Shown: positions 1 to 6,952 of the stretch, in pieces
How positions within the stretch are numbered: the first letter of the stretch is position 1
How the letters are laid out: each line of letters opens with the position of its first letter
NCBI GenBank assembly: GCA_900556715.1
Contig: USPM01000026.1
Location: 1-10,551, forward strand
Origin: an uncultured Megamonas sp.
GTDB lineage: Bacteria > Bacillota_C > Negativicutes > Selenomonadales > Selenomonadaceae
Direction: 5' to 3'
DNA length: 10,551 nt
Program-made: the position numbers and the translations under genes
The notes under the pieces: generated by a model
Told to the model about the DNA's origin: nothing
What the model saw: the letters and a program-made list of their open reading frames with translations, nothing else
Databases searched by the model: none

Positions 1-25
1 ATCTTAAGGAGGACATAAAAGTAGT

Positions 26-487
26 ATGTCAATCGAAGTTGGCAATATCTTAGAAGGTGTTGTAACAGGTATTACTAAATTTGGCGCTTTTGTTGAGTTA
101 CCTGGAGGAAAAGTTGGTTTAGTACATATCTCTGAAGTTGCAGATGTTTACGTTAAAGATGTAAATGACTTTTTGAAAGAAAAAGACAAAGTTAAAGTCA
201 AAGTACTAAGTGTTGATGACCATGGAAAAATAGGTTTATCTATTAAACAATTACAGGAGAAGAAAGTCGAAGAACAAAATACTCGTCCTGCACAGAGTAA
301 TAATTATCGTCCTGCTCCTCGTAAGCAATTTAATAATGATTTCCGTAAACACAATAATAGCGGCGCTTCTTTTGAAGATAAATTATCCAAGTTTTTAAAA
401 GATAGTGATGAAAAACTTACTGATTTACGTCGTAAGACAGATTCTAAACGTGGTGGCCGTGGTGGCGGTTCTCGTAAATATGAATAA
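26..487 (+). CDS. yabR: S1 RNA-binding domain protein, YabR type
   Basis: This 153-residue cytoplasmic protein has one S1 (OB-fold) RNA-binding domain at about residues 5-76. It shows the usual glycine and aromatic pattern (GVVTGITKFGAFVEL, then GLVHIS, then VKVKVLSVDDHGKIGLSIK). The S1 fold binds single-stranded RNA, and relatives such as Bacillus YabR and YugI are thought to act around the ribosome; the exact role is not established. Residues 80-153 are low-complexity, rich in Asn, Arg and Lys, and end in an RGG-like stretch (KRGGRGGGSRKYE), making this protein slightly longer than YabR. The ATG is the only reasonable start. AGGAGG at 7-12 lies 13 bases upstream, a longer gap than usual. 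The gene ends in a strong terminator. The symbol rests on position just before tilS as well as on the domain, so YugI-type naming is possible. Domain call is sure; symbol is moderate. Confidence 0.88.
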   Translation: MSIEVGNILEGVVTGITKFGAFVELPGGKVGLVHISEVADVYVKDVNDFLKEKDKVKVKVLSVDDHGKIGLSIKQLQEKKVEEQNTRPAQSNNYRPAPRKQFNNDFRKHNNSGASFEDKLSKFLKDSDEKLTDLRRKTDSKRGGRGGGSRKYE

Positions 488-495
488 AACTAAGA

Positions 496-527
496 AGCAC
501 TCTTTAATTTTTTAAAGAGTGCTTTTT
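496..527 (+). terminator. Intrinsic terminator after the S1-domain gene
   Basis: A perfect 12-bp stem (AGCACTCTTTAA at 496-507 with TTAAAGAGTGCT at 512-523) encloses a TTTT loop, and the T-run continues to 527. It begins 8 bases after the stop codon at 485-487. It is only 38 bases ahead of the tilS start. Confidence 0.92.
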
Positions 528-565
528 GTTAATCGTTAAATAATTTATAATTTGAGGTATCTTTT

Positions 566-2020
566 ATGAGCGAAATTGCAATTGATATGGATATAACAAA
601 AATAATAAATAAAGTAGAAAAATTTGCTAATGAATGTAATTTATTTAAACCTCATGATAAATTATTGATTGCCTGTTCGGGTGGCCCTGATTCTATAGCT
701 CTTGTGGATATCTTATTAAAACTTCGTATAAAATATGAATTAGATATTATTGTGGCTCATGCTGAACATGGTATTCGCAAGGAAAGCTCTTTAAATGATG
801 CTCAATATGTAAAAACATATTGCGAACAAAGAAATATTCCATTTTTTATGGAACATTTAAATGTTTTAAAGCATCTAAAAACAGAAAAATTATCTGTAGA
901 AACTTTGGCTAGAAAATTGCGATACCAATTTTTACGCAAGATAGCCAAAAGGGAAAATGCTACAAAAATAGTTACAGCTCATCATCTAAATGATCAAGCA
1001 GAAACTGTACTACAACATCTACTAAGAGGTGCTGGCCCTGCTGGTCTCAGCGGAATGAAAGCTGTAAATGGTGATATTATCAGACCTTTTCTTTGCTTAT
1101 ATCGTAAGGAAATAGAAGCGTATTGCTCAGTTGAAAATCTAAATCCTTGTTTGGACGAAACAAATAATAGTTTAGATTATGAACGCAATCGAATTCGTTT
1201 AGATTTGTTGCCTAGATTAGAAGAATATAATCCTCAGATAGTGACAGCTATCTGTAATAGTGCTAAAATTATTGCACAAGAGCATGATTTTATAGATTAT
1301 TATGTTAAAGATTTCTATACACAAAAAACGAATGTCAATATAAATGAGCAAAATAATACTGAAATTACAATTGATATTTCAGATTTAAAAAAAGAGCATA
1401 AAGCTATTAGAACATCTCTATATAGATATATCATTCAAAAACTTCAAAGTAATTTAGAAAATATTAGTTTTGTGCATATTGATAAAATCGATAAGTTTTT
1501 ATACAATGGACATACTAGTTCAGTATTGCAATTACCTCAAAATTTATATGTAAATATAAGTTATGATCAATTTATTTTCACTAAACAAAATACTAATTTA
1601 AATAAATCGATTGAAAAAGAGCAAAATCTTTCACTAAAAATAGATTTAAGTTTACTTTTTGGTCAAAAAGAAATAAAATTGCCTTATGAACAATCTTTAA
1701 TAATTGAGAAGGTAGATAAATTAATTAAATTATCTGGTCGAAATCATTGTTTTATTGATATGGATAAAATAAATGGAGATTTGCATATTCGTACTAGAAA
1801 AAATGGTGATAGAATTACTCCTAAGGGAATGCAAGGTAGTAAAAAAATCAAAGATATTTTGATTGATAGAAAAATTCCAGCAAAAGATAGAGATAAAATA
1901 CCTTTGATTTGTGATGAAAAGGGAATTATCTGGATAGCTGGTATACAACAAGATGCTCATTATCTAATAAATAAAGATAGTAAACATATACTATATTTAA
2001 AATTAAAAAATAATAATTAG
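566..2020 (+). CDS. tilS: tRNA(Ile)-lysidine synthase TilS
   Basis: TilS uses ATP and lysine to convert C34 of the CAU-anticodon isoleucine tRNA to lysidine, so that the tRNA reads AUA; it is essential in most bacteria. The N-terminal PP-loop ATPase domain carries SGGPDS at residues 38-43. TAHHLNDQAET (137-147), RGAGPAGLSGM (154-164) and the DETN...ERNRIR segment (197-211) follow, all typical of TilS/MesJ. A central substrate-binding region (about 240-390) is divergent. The C-terminal TilS_C domain (about 405-465) shows RTRKNGDRITPKG and KKIKDILIDRKIP. At 484 residues it is a full-length two-domain form. GAGG at 554-557 is 8 bases before the ATG; Met8 is a weaker alternative. The gene uses many AUA and AGA codons, unlike ftsH, and AUA is the codon its own product enables. 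It runs into hpt with a 13-base gap. Confidence 0.97.
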   Translation: MSEIAIDMDITKIINKVEKFANECNLFKPHDKLLIACSGGPDSIALVDILLKLRIKYELDIIVAHAEHGIRKESSLNDAQYVKTYCEQRNIPFFMEHLNVLKHLKTEKLSVETLARKLRYQFLRKIAKRENATKIVTAHHLNDQAETVLQHLLRGAGPAGLSGMKAVNGDIIRPFLCLYRKEIEAYCSVENLNPCLDETNNSLDYERNRIRLDLLPRLEEYNPQIVTAICNSAKIIAQEHDFIDYYVKDFYTQKTNVNINEQNNTEITIDISDLKKEHKAIRTSLYRYIIQKLQSNLENISFVHIDKIDKFLYNGHTSSVLQLPQNLYVNISYDQFIFTKQNTNLNKSIEKEQNLSLKIDLSLLFGQKEIKLPYEQSLIIEKVDKLIKLSGRNHCFIDMDKINGDLHIRTRKNGDRITPKGMQGSKKIKDILIDRKIPAKDRDKIPLICDEKGIIWIAGIQQDAHYLINKDSKHILYLKLKNNN

Positions 2021-2033
2021 GTGGTTTTAAATT

Positions 2034-2582
2034 ATGAAAACAATGCAAGACGATATTCAAAGTGTACTCTATACAGAAGAGCAATTACATGAAGGTGTAA
2101 AAAGAATAGCAGCTGAAATCAATCGTGATTATGCTGGTAAAGAAGTTTATGCTATTGGTATTTTAAAAGGGGCAATTATTTTCTATGCTGATTTAGTACG
2201 TGAAATAAATGTTCCAGTATCTTTTGATTTTATGGCAGCTTCTAGCTATGGTAAAGGTTCTACTAGTAGCGGTGCAGTTAAAATCTTAAAAGATTTAGAC
2301 TTTAGTATTGAAGGAAAACACGTTATCATCATTGAAGATATCGTAGATTCTGGTCTTACATTATCTTATTTATTAAAAAATATGGAATCTCGTCATCCTG
2401 CTAGCGTAAAATTATGTGCATTATTAAATAAACCAGAACGCAGAGAAGTTGATGTTAAAGTTGATTATGTAGGATTTGAAGTACCTAATGAATTTTTAGT
2501 TGGTTATGGATTAGATTACGATAGCAAATATCGTAATTTACCTTATATTGGTATCTTAAAACCAGAAGTATATACAAAATAA
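2034..2582 (+). CDS. hpt: Hypoxanthine phosphoribosyltransferase
   Basis: This cytoplasmic purine-salvage enzyme transfers phosphoribose from PRPP to hypoxanthine (and usually guanine), giving IMP or GMP. The type I phosphoribosyltransferase fold is clear. LKGA (residues 44-47) forms the pyrophosphate-binding loop. The flexible-loop region is SSYGKGSTSSG (70-80), and the PRPP-binding motif is IIIEDIVDSGLTL (98-110) with the paired acidic residues E101 and D102. The nucleobase-binding DYVGFEVPNEFLVGYGLDY segment near the C terminus is the classic HPRT signature. Length 182 is normal. The start ATG is preceded by AGGTGG at 2019-2024, which begins inside the tilS stop codon, so the two genes are cotranscribed. 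Met4 is a less well-spaced alternative. The tilS-hpt-ftsH order is conserved in Bacillota. Confidence 0.96.
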   Translation: MKTMQDDIQSVLYTEEQLHEGVKRIAAEINRDYAGKEVYAIGILKGAIIFYADLVREINVPVSFDFMAASSYGKGSTSSGAVKILKDLDFSIEGKHVIIIEDIVDSGLTLSYLLKNMESRHPASVKLCALLNKPERREVDVKVDYVGFEVPNEFLVGYGLDYDSKYRNLPYIGILKPEVYTK

Positions 2583-2622
2583 AGATATTCAGATAGATTC
2601 GCTATTAATTGGCTAATTTATA

Positions 2623-2631
2623 TGATATAAT
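2623..2631 (+). promoter_or_regulatory. Extended -10 promoter for ftsH
   Basis: TGATATAAT at 2623-2631 matches the extended -10 consensus (TGnTATAAT) exactly. The -35 position (about 2603-2608, TATTAA) is poor, which is usual for extended -10 promoters. The predicted start near 2638 would leave a leader of about 37 bases containing the ftsH ribosome binding site. No terminator separates hpt from ftsH, so read-through from hpt may add to it. Confidence 0.6.
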
Positions 2632-2660
2632 TAATCATTATGATTTGAAGACAATGCTAT

Positions 2661-2667
2661 GAGGAGG
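2661..2667 (+). promoter_or_regulatory. Ribosome binding site deciding the TTG start of ftsH
   Basis: GAGGAGG lies 7 bases before TTG at 2675. No ATG or GTG codon is available in frame at a suitable distance, so this site fixes the unusual start. Confidence 0.85.
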
Positions 2668-2674
2668 CATAAGA

Positions 2675-4621
2675 TTGAATAAATTTTTGAGGAATGTGGG
2701 TTTTTACTTGTTAATCATTCTTGTAGCAATAACTGTAATTGATCATTTTTCAGTAGATACAAGCGATAAACAAGAAATAAATTACACTGAATTTGTAAAA
2801 CAAGTCGATGACAAAAATGTAGCTAAAGTTGTAATGCAAAATAGCAACATTAAAGGTACATTGAAAGACGGTACAGAGTTTACAACAATTACACCTGGTT
2901 ATCCAAATGGTGATGATGAACTTGTAAAAACTCTTCGAGATAATGGTGTGGATATAAAAGCAGAAAATCCACCAGAAACTCCATGGTGGACAACATTATT
3001 TTCTTCTTTACTTCCTATGCTTTTACTCATTGGTGTATGGTTTTTCATCATGCAACAATCACAAGGTGGCGGTAGCCGTGTAATGAGCTTTGGTAAAAGT
3101 CGTGCTAAAATGATGGGCGATGGCAAAGTAAAAGTTACATTCAGTGATGTTGCTGGTGCTGATGAAGCAAAACAGGAACTTGCTGAAGTTGTAGAATTCT
3201 TAAAACATCCAAAGAAATTCAATGACCTCGGTGCAAGAATCCCAAAAGGTGTGTTATTATTTGGCCCTCCAGGTACAGGTAAAACTTTACTTGCAAAAGC
3301 TGTAGCTGGTGAAGCAGGTGTTCCATTTTTCACTATCAGTGGTTCTGATTTCGTAGAAATGTTTGTCGGCGTCGGAGCTTCTCGTGTGCGTGATTTATTT
3401 GAACAGGCTAAGAAAAACGCTCCATGTATTGTTTTTATCGATGAAATTGATGCTGTAGGTCGTCAACGTGGTGCTGGTTTAGGCGGTGGTCATGATGAAC
3501 GTGAACAAACTCTTAACCAATTACTCGTTGAAATGGATGGTTTCGCTGCTAATGAAGGCATTATCATTATCGCAGCTACAAATAGACCTGATATTTTAGA
3601 TCCAGCTCTTTTACGTCCAGGACGTTTCGATAGACAAATCGTTGTTGATAGACCAGATGTTCGTGGTCGTGAAGCTATTTTAAAAGTTCATACAAAAGGA
3701 AAACCTGTGGATAATGATGTTAATTTAAATGTATTAGCTCGTCGTACACCAGGTTTTACAGGAGCAGATTTAAGTAATCTTGTAAATGAAGCTGCACTTT
3801 TATCTGCACGTAGAAATAAAAAGACTATTTCAATGAATTCTTTAGAAGAATCCATTGAACGCGTAATCGCAGGTCCAGAGCGTAAATCTAAAGTAATCAG
3901 TGAACGTGAAAAACGTCTTACTGCATATCATGAAGGTGGTCATGCATTAATCGGTTTATTATTGCCAAATGCTGATCCTGTGCATAAAGTAACAATTATT
4001 CCTCGTGGTAGAGCTGGCGGTTATACTTTAATGTTACCTAAAGAAGATCGCTCTTATGCAACACGTGGAGAATTACTTGATAGATTAAAAACTATGCTCG
4101 GTGGTCGTGTAGCTGAAGAAGTTGTACTCAAAGAAATCAGTACAGGTGCTTCTAATGATATTCAGCAAGCTTCTGGTCTAGTTCGTAGCATGATTACTCA
4201 ATATGGTATGAGTGATGTGTTAGGTCCTATCGCTTTTGGTGATGGACAAGATCATCAAGTATTTTTAGGTCGTGATTTCAATAATCAACGCAATTACAGT
4301 GAAGATGTAGCTTGTGCTATTGATAAAGAAGTTCGTCGTTATATCGAAGAAGCTTATGATGAGTGTCGTAAATTATTAATCGAAAATATAGATAAACTTC
4401 ATTTAATCGCTAAAGCTTTGATGGAAAAAGAAACACTTGAAGAAAAAGATTTAAAAATCATCATGGAAACTGGTAGCTTAGATGGTGTTTGCGATGTTAA
4501 AGAAGAAAAACAGACAACAGAAGAAAAAGAAAATCTTGCTACAAATGATTTAAAAAATGAAGATGTTAAATCAGATGCTATAATTGATGAACCTACGATT
4601 TCTACTCCAGAAAAAGCATAA
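2675..4621 (+). CDS. ftsH: ATP-dependent zinc metalloprotease FtsH
   Basis: FtsH is a hexameric inner-membrane AAA+ protease that extracts and degrades membrane and short-lived cytoplasmic proteins. Two TM segments (about residues 7-23 and 107-126) bracket an extracytoplasmic domain. The AAA+ domain has Walker A GPPGTGKT (197-204), a pore loop around F230 (FVGVGA), Walker B IVFIDE (252-257) and the second region of homology with the arginine fingers (301-320, ending PGRFDR). The zinc protease domain carries HEGGH (419-423), with D495 in STGASNDI as the likely third ligand. All key residues are present. Translation starts at TTG, set by GAGGAGG seven bases upstream. The last 40 or so residues are a charged, Glu/Lys/Asp-rich tail, probably disordered. 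The 648-residue length is typical. Many CGT and GGT codons fit higher expression than tilS. Confidence 0.98.
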   Translation: MNKFLRNVGFYLLIILVAITVIDHFSVDTSDKQEINYTEFVKQVDDKNVAKVVMQNSNIKGTLKDGTEFTTITPGYPNGDDELVKTLRDNGVDIKAENPPETPWWTTLFSSLLPMLLLIGVWFFIMQQSQGGGSRVMSFGKSRAKMMGDGKVKVTFSDVAGADEAKQELAEVVEFLKHPKKFNDLGARIPKGVLLFGPPGTGKTLLAKAVAGEAGVPFFTISGSDFVEMFVGVGASRVRDLFEQAKKNAPCIVFIDEIDAVGRQRGAGLGGGHDEREQTLNQLLVEMDGFAANEGIIIIAATNRPDILDPALLRPGRFDRQIVVDRPDVRGREAILKVHTKGKPVDNDVNLNVLARRTPGFTGADLSNLVNEAALLSARRNKKTISMNSLEESIERVIAGPERKSKVISEREKRLTAYHEGGHALIGLLLPNADPVHKVTIIPRGRAGGYTLMLPKEDRSYATRGELLDRLKTMLGGRVAEEVVLKEISTGASNDIQQASGLVRSMITQYGMSDVLGPIAFGDGQDHQVFLGRDFNNQRNYSEDVACAIDKEVRRYIEEAYDECRKLLIENIDKLHLIAKALMEKETLEEKDLKIIMETGSLDGVCDVKEEKQTTEEKENLATNDLKNEDVKSDAIIDEPTISTPEKA

Positions 4622-4667
4622 AACTATATGATTAGCCTTGTATATGAAATAAAAATAAGGTAAGCTA

Positions 4668-4714
4668 AAAGTGTGTAAGGATAAGATATTTACTTATTCT
4701 TATGCACTTTTTTT
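4668..4714 (+). terminator. Intrinsic terminator after ftsH
   Basis: An 18-bp stem (4668-4685 with 4693-4710) has only three G-U wobbles and a 7-base loop, followed by a T-run at 4708-4714. It sits 46 bases after the ftsH stop and 44 bases before the response-regulator start. Confidence 0.88.
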
Positions 4715-4745
4715 ATAGAATTTTACATGATTAACAATAAATAAT

Positions 4746-4752
4746 AGAGGTG
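4746..4752 (+). promoter_or_regulatory. Ribosome binding site deciding the response-regulator start
   Basis: AGAGGTG is 6 bases before ATG at 4759. The in-frame GTG at 4750 lies inside this site, so it cannot be the start. Confidence 0.75.
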
Positions 4753-4758
4753 TTTTTT

Positions 4759-5451
4759 ATGAAAGTATTAATTGTAGATGATAACAAACAAATCATTTCT
4801 ATTTTAGAAGCTTATGCTAAAAAAGAAGGCTATCAAACAGTCGTGGCTATTGATGGTCAAGAAGCTATTGATATATTTGAAAAAGAACAGCCTGATATTA
4901 TCTTATTAGATGTAATGATGCCTAAAATAGATGGTTTTGAAGTTTGTAGAGTGATTCGTAAAACTTCAAATGTACCGATTATAATGATTACTGCTCGTGG
5001 AGAAGATTTTGAAAAAATTATGGGACTGGAAATCGGTGCTGATGATTATATTGTAAAGCCATTTTCACCAGGAGAAATCATGGCTAGGATAAAAGCTATT
5101 TTAAGACGCATTAAACCTAGAGAAGAAAATTCACAGATTTTTATTTATGATAATTTAAAAATAAATTTGGCAGATTATACAGTTAGTATAGATGGGAAAA
5201 TATTATCATTAACTAAAAAAGAGATTGAAATCTTATGGACTTTAGCTACTAAAAAAGATAGAGTTTTTTCTCGAGATATGTTATTGAATAAATTATGGGG
5301 TTATGATTATATCGGTGATAGTAGAACAGTGGATAGTCATATAAAAAGATTGCGTGCAAAATTGGAAAAATATCCTCATCCTAAATGGGAGATAAAAACT
5401 ATTTGGGGAGTCGGTTATAAATTTGAGGTAATTGACGATGTTAAACAATAA
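4759..5451 (+). CDS. OmpR/PhoB-family response regulator
   Basis: This 230-residue cytoplasmic transcription factor is activated by phosphorylation from the histidine kinase encoded immediately downstream. The receiver domain (about 1-118) has the acidic pair D7/D8, the phospho-acceptor D51 (ILLDVMMPKIDG), the switch threonine T78 and the conserved K100 followed by PF. A winged-helix DNA-binding domain (about 130-227) follows, with the usual LTKKEIEIL, SRDMLLNKLWGYDY, RTVDSHIKRLRAKL and IKTIWGVGYKFE segments. I place the start at ATG 4759, giving MKVLIVDD; the upstream GTG would add three residues but overlaps the ribosome binding site. Its last 14 bases overlap the kinase gene. Targets are unknown; the adjacent exported protein at 6953 is a natural candidate. 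No ortholog can be named safely. Confidence 0.95.
   Translation: MKVLIVDDNKQIISILEAYAKKEGYQTVVAIDGQEAIDIFEKEQPDIILLDVMMPKIDGFEVCRVIRKTSNVPIIMITARGEDFEKIMGLEIGADDYIVKPFSPGEIMARIKAILRRIKPREENSQIFIYDNLKINLADYTVSIDGKILSLTKKEIEILWTLATKKDRVFSRDMLLNKLWGYDYIGDSRTVDSHIKRLRAKLEKYPHPKWEIKTIWGVGYKFEVIDDVKQ
5425..5428 (+). promoter_or_regulatory. Ribosome binding site of the histidine kinase, inside the regulator gene
   Basis: GAGG is 9 bases before ATG at 5438. An in-frame TTG at 5432 would leave only 3 bases, so the ATG is preferred. Confidence 0.65.
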
Positions 5452-6874
5452 AATAGCGTTAAAGCTGAGTTTAAATTTTGCTATAGCATTGATAATCTTT
5501 TCTATAATAATCAGTGGTATATTCTTAGTATTATTTAAACAATATACTGTAGATTTACATAAAACCCAATTAGAAAATTATGCTCAATCTTTAGCTCAAT
5601 CTTTGTCAACAGGCAGACGATATGGCGGTATGGGATATGGTGCTCATTTATATTTTAGCAGTGAAATCATGGGTTATAATGTCTGGATAGTAGATGAAAA
5701 TATGAATGTCATCACACCGAAGAATATGCAACACCATAAAATGATGCATGTCAATTATACGTTTTCAGAATTGCCACCAAATGCTAGTGAAGTGATCAAA
5801 GAGGTATTCCAAGATAAAACTGTATTTAGTGAAGGCTTTAGTGACGTTTTATCTCAGTTAACTTTAACGGTAGGTGTCCCTATAAAAGATGCGAATGGCA
5901 AAGTTTGGGGAGCGGTATTACTGCACTCACCTATAGAAGGGACTACTGATGGAATTTATCAAGGAATTATGATATTAGGTATAAGTATAATTTTAGCTCT
6001 TATCATCGTCTTAGCTTTATCTATAATTTTTTCTTATTTTTTCACCAAACCTTTGACAAGGATGAAATCTGTAGCTATGCAATTAGCTGAAGGTAATTAC
6101 CAAGCCAAATGCAATATAAAACAAAAAGATGAAGTAGGACAATTGGCAAATGTGATGGATTTATTGGCCGTTCGTTTGGATGAAGCTAGTAAAGAGAGTT
6201 TAAAACTTGAACAGATGCGAAAAGATTTTGTTTCTAATATATCTCACGAACTTAGGACACCAGTTACAGTTATTCGAGGCTCTTTAGAAGCACTCTGTGA
6301 TAAGATTATCACAGATCCTAAGCAAATAGATGAATATCATTTACAAATGTTAAATGAAGCTAAATTTTTGCAAAGATTAGTAGGGGATTTGCTTGATTTA
6401 TCCAGATTACAAAATCCAGATTTTGCGATTGAGAAACAAGATTTAAATCTGAATGATGTTATTTCTGATGTAGTCAGAAGTGCAAGGCAAATTGCAAAAA
6501 ATAAAAATGTTTCTATAAATATTGACCTAAAAAATCCTAATCTGAAAATTTCTGGCGATTATGGAAGACTTCGTCAAATGTTTTTGATTATCTTAGATAA
6601 TGCTATTAAATTTTCATCTGAAAATAACAAGGTAGATGTTTTAGTTCAAGATGATACAATTGTTATTCGCGATTATGGAATTGGCATAAATGAAAAAGAT
6701 TTACCTCATATATTTGATAGGTTTTATAAAACTCATGGAGAACATAATAAAGTGGGTACAGGTTTAGGTTTAGCTATAGCGAAACAAATTGCTGAAAGAC
6801 ACAATATAGATTTAATAGCTCGAAATAATCCTGATGGTGGAGCAAAATTTATTTTTAAAATACCTTTAAAATAA
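5438..6874 (+). CDS. Membrane sensor histidine kinase
   Basis: This 478-residue kinase is the partner of the preceding regulator. TM1 (about residues 10-33) and TM2 (about 175-201) enclose an extracytoplasmic sensor region of about 140 residues. A HAMP domain (about 202-254), the HisKA dimerisation helix and the HATPase domain follow. The phospho-acceptor is H270 in SHELRTP. The N box is around N388 (ILDNAIKF), the G1 box is DYGIGI (412-417), an F box follows (DLPHIFDRFYK), and the G2 box is GTGLGLAIAK (440-449); all are intact. The sensor region has no domain I can name, but it carries a Met/His cluster at 97-104 (MQHHKMMH) and further histidines, suggesting a metal or pH signal; this is inference. 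The ATG start overlaps the regulator by 14 bases, indicating translational coupling. No terminator separates it from the next gene. Confidence 0.95.
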   Translation: MLNNKIALKLSLNFAIALIIFSIIISGIFLVLFKQYTVDLHKTQLENYAQSLAQSLSTGRRYGGMGYGAHLYFSSEIMGYNVWIVDENMNVITPKNMQHHKMMHVNYTFSELPPNASEVIKEVFQDKTVFSEGFSDVLSQLTLTVGVPIKDANGKVWGAVLLHSPIEGTTDGIYQGIMILGISIILALIIVLALSIIFSYFFTKPLTRMKSVAMQLAEGNYQAKCNIKQKDEVGQLANVMDLLAVRLDEASKESLKLEQMRKDFVSNISHELRTPVTVIRGSLEALCDKIITDPKQIDEYHLQMLNEAKFLQRLVGDLLDLSRLQNPDFAIEKQDLNLNDVISDVVRSARQIAKNKNVSINIDLKNPNLKISGDYGRLRQMFLIILDNAIKFSSENNKVDVLVQDDTIVIRDYGIGINEKDLPHIFDRFYKTHGEHNKVGTGLGLAIAKQIAERHNIDLIARNNPDGGAKFIFKIPLK

Positions 6875-6892
6875 AACAAAAAAGACATAATT

Positions 6893-6920
6893 TTGACAAA
6901 AAGTCTTGTTACAATATAAT
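6893..6920 (+). promoter_or_regulatory. Consensus sigma-A promoter for the secreted DUF2680-like gene
   Basis: The -35 box TTGACA (6893-6898) and the -10 box TATAAT (6915-6920) both match consensus exactly, with a 16-base spacer. Predicted transcription start is near 6927, followed by AGGAGG at 6940-6945. The spacer contains TTGT-T-ACAA (6906-6914), and a 5-bp inverted repeat (AAGAC 6882-6886, GTCTT 6903-6907) flanks the -35 box; either could be an operator. Confidence 0.85.
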
Positions 6921-6952
6921 CAAAGATAAGAGATACGTTAGGAGGAATAAAT

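Noticed and set aside
546..551. TATAAT as a tilS promoter
   Set aside because: Predicted transcription start falls after the ribosome binding site, and there is no -35 box at proper spacing.
1730..1960. Minus-strand open frame inside tilS
   Set aside because: Antisense to the TilS C-terminal domain, with no ribosome binding site or recognisable protein.
2899..3333. 144-codon minus-strand open frame inside ftsH
   Set aside because: Lies within the conserved AAA+ coding region; composition (Ser/Pro/Asn runs) is that of an antisense shadow and resembles no family.
4750..4758. GTG at 4750 as start of the response regulator
   Set aside because: It lies inside the ribosome binding site AGAGGTG and would add MFF before the family's usual MKVLIVDD start.
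5432..5437. TTG at 5432 as start of the histidine kinase
   Set aside because: Only 3 bases from the GAGG site and a rarer codon; ATG at 5438 has a 9-base spacing.
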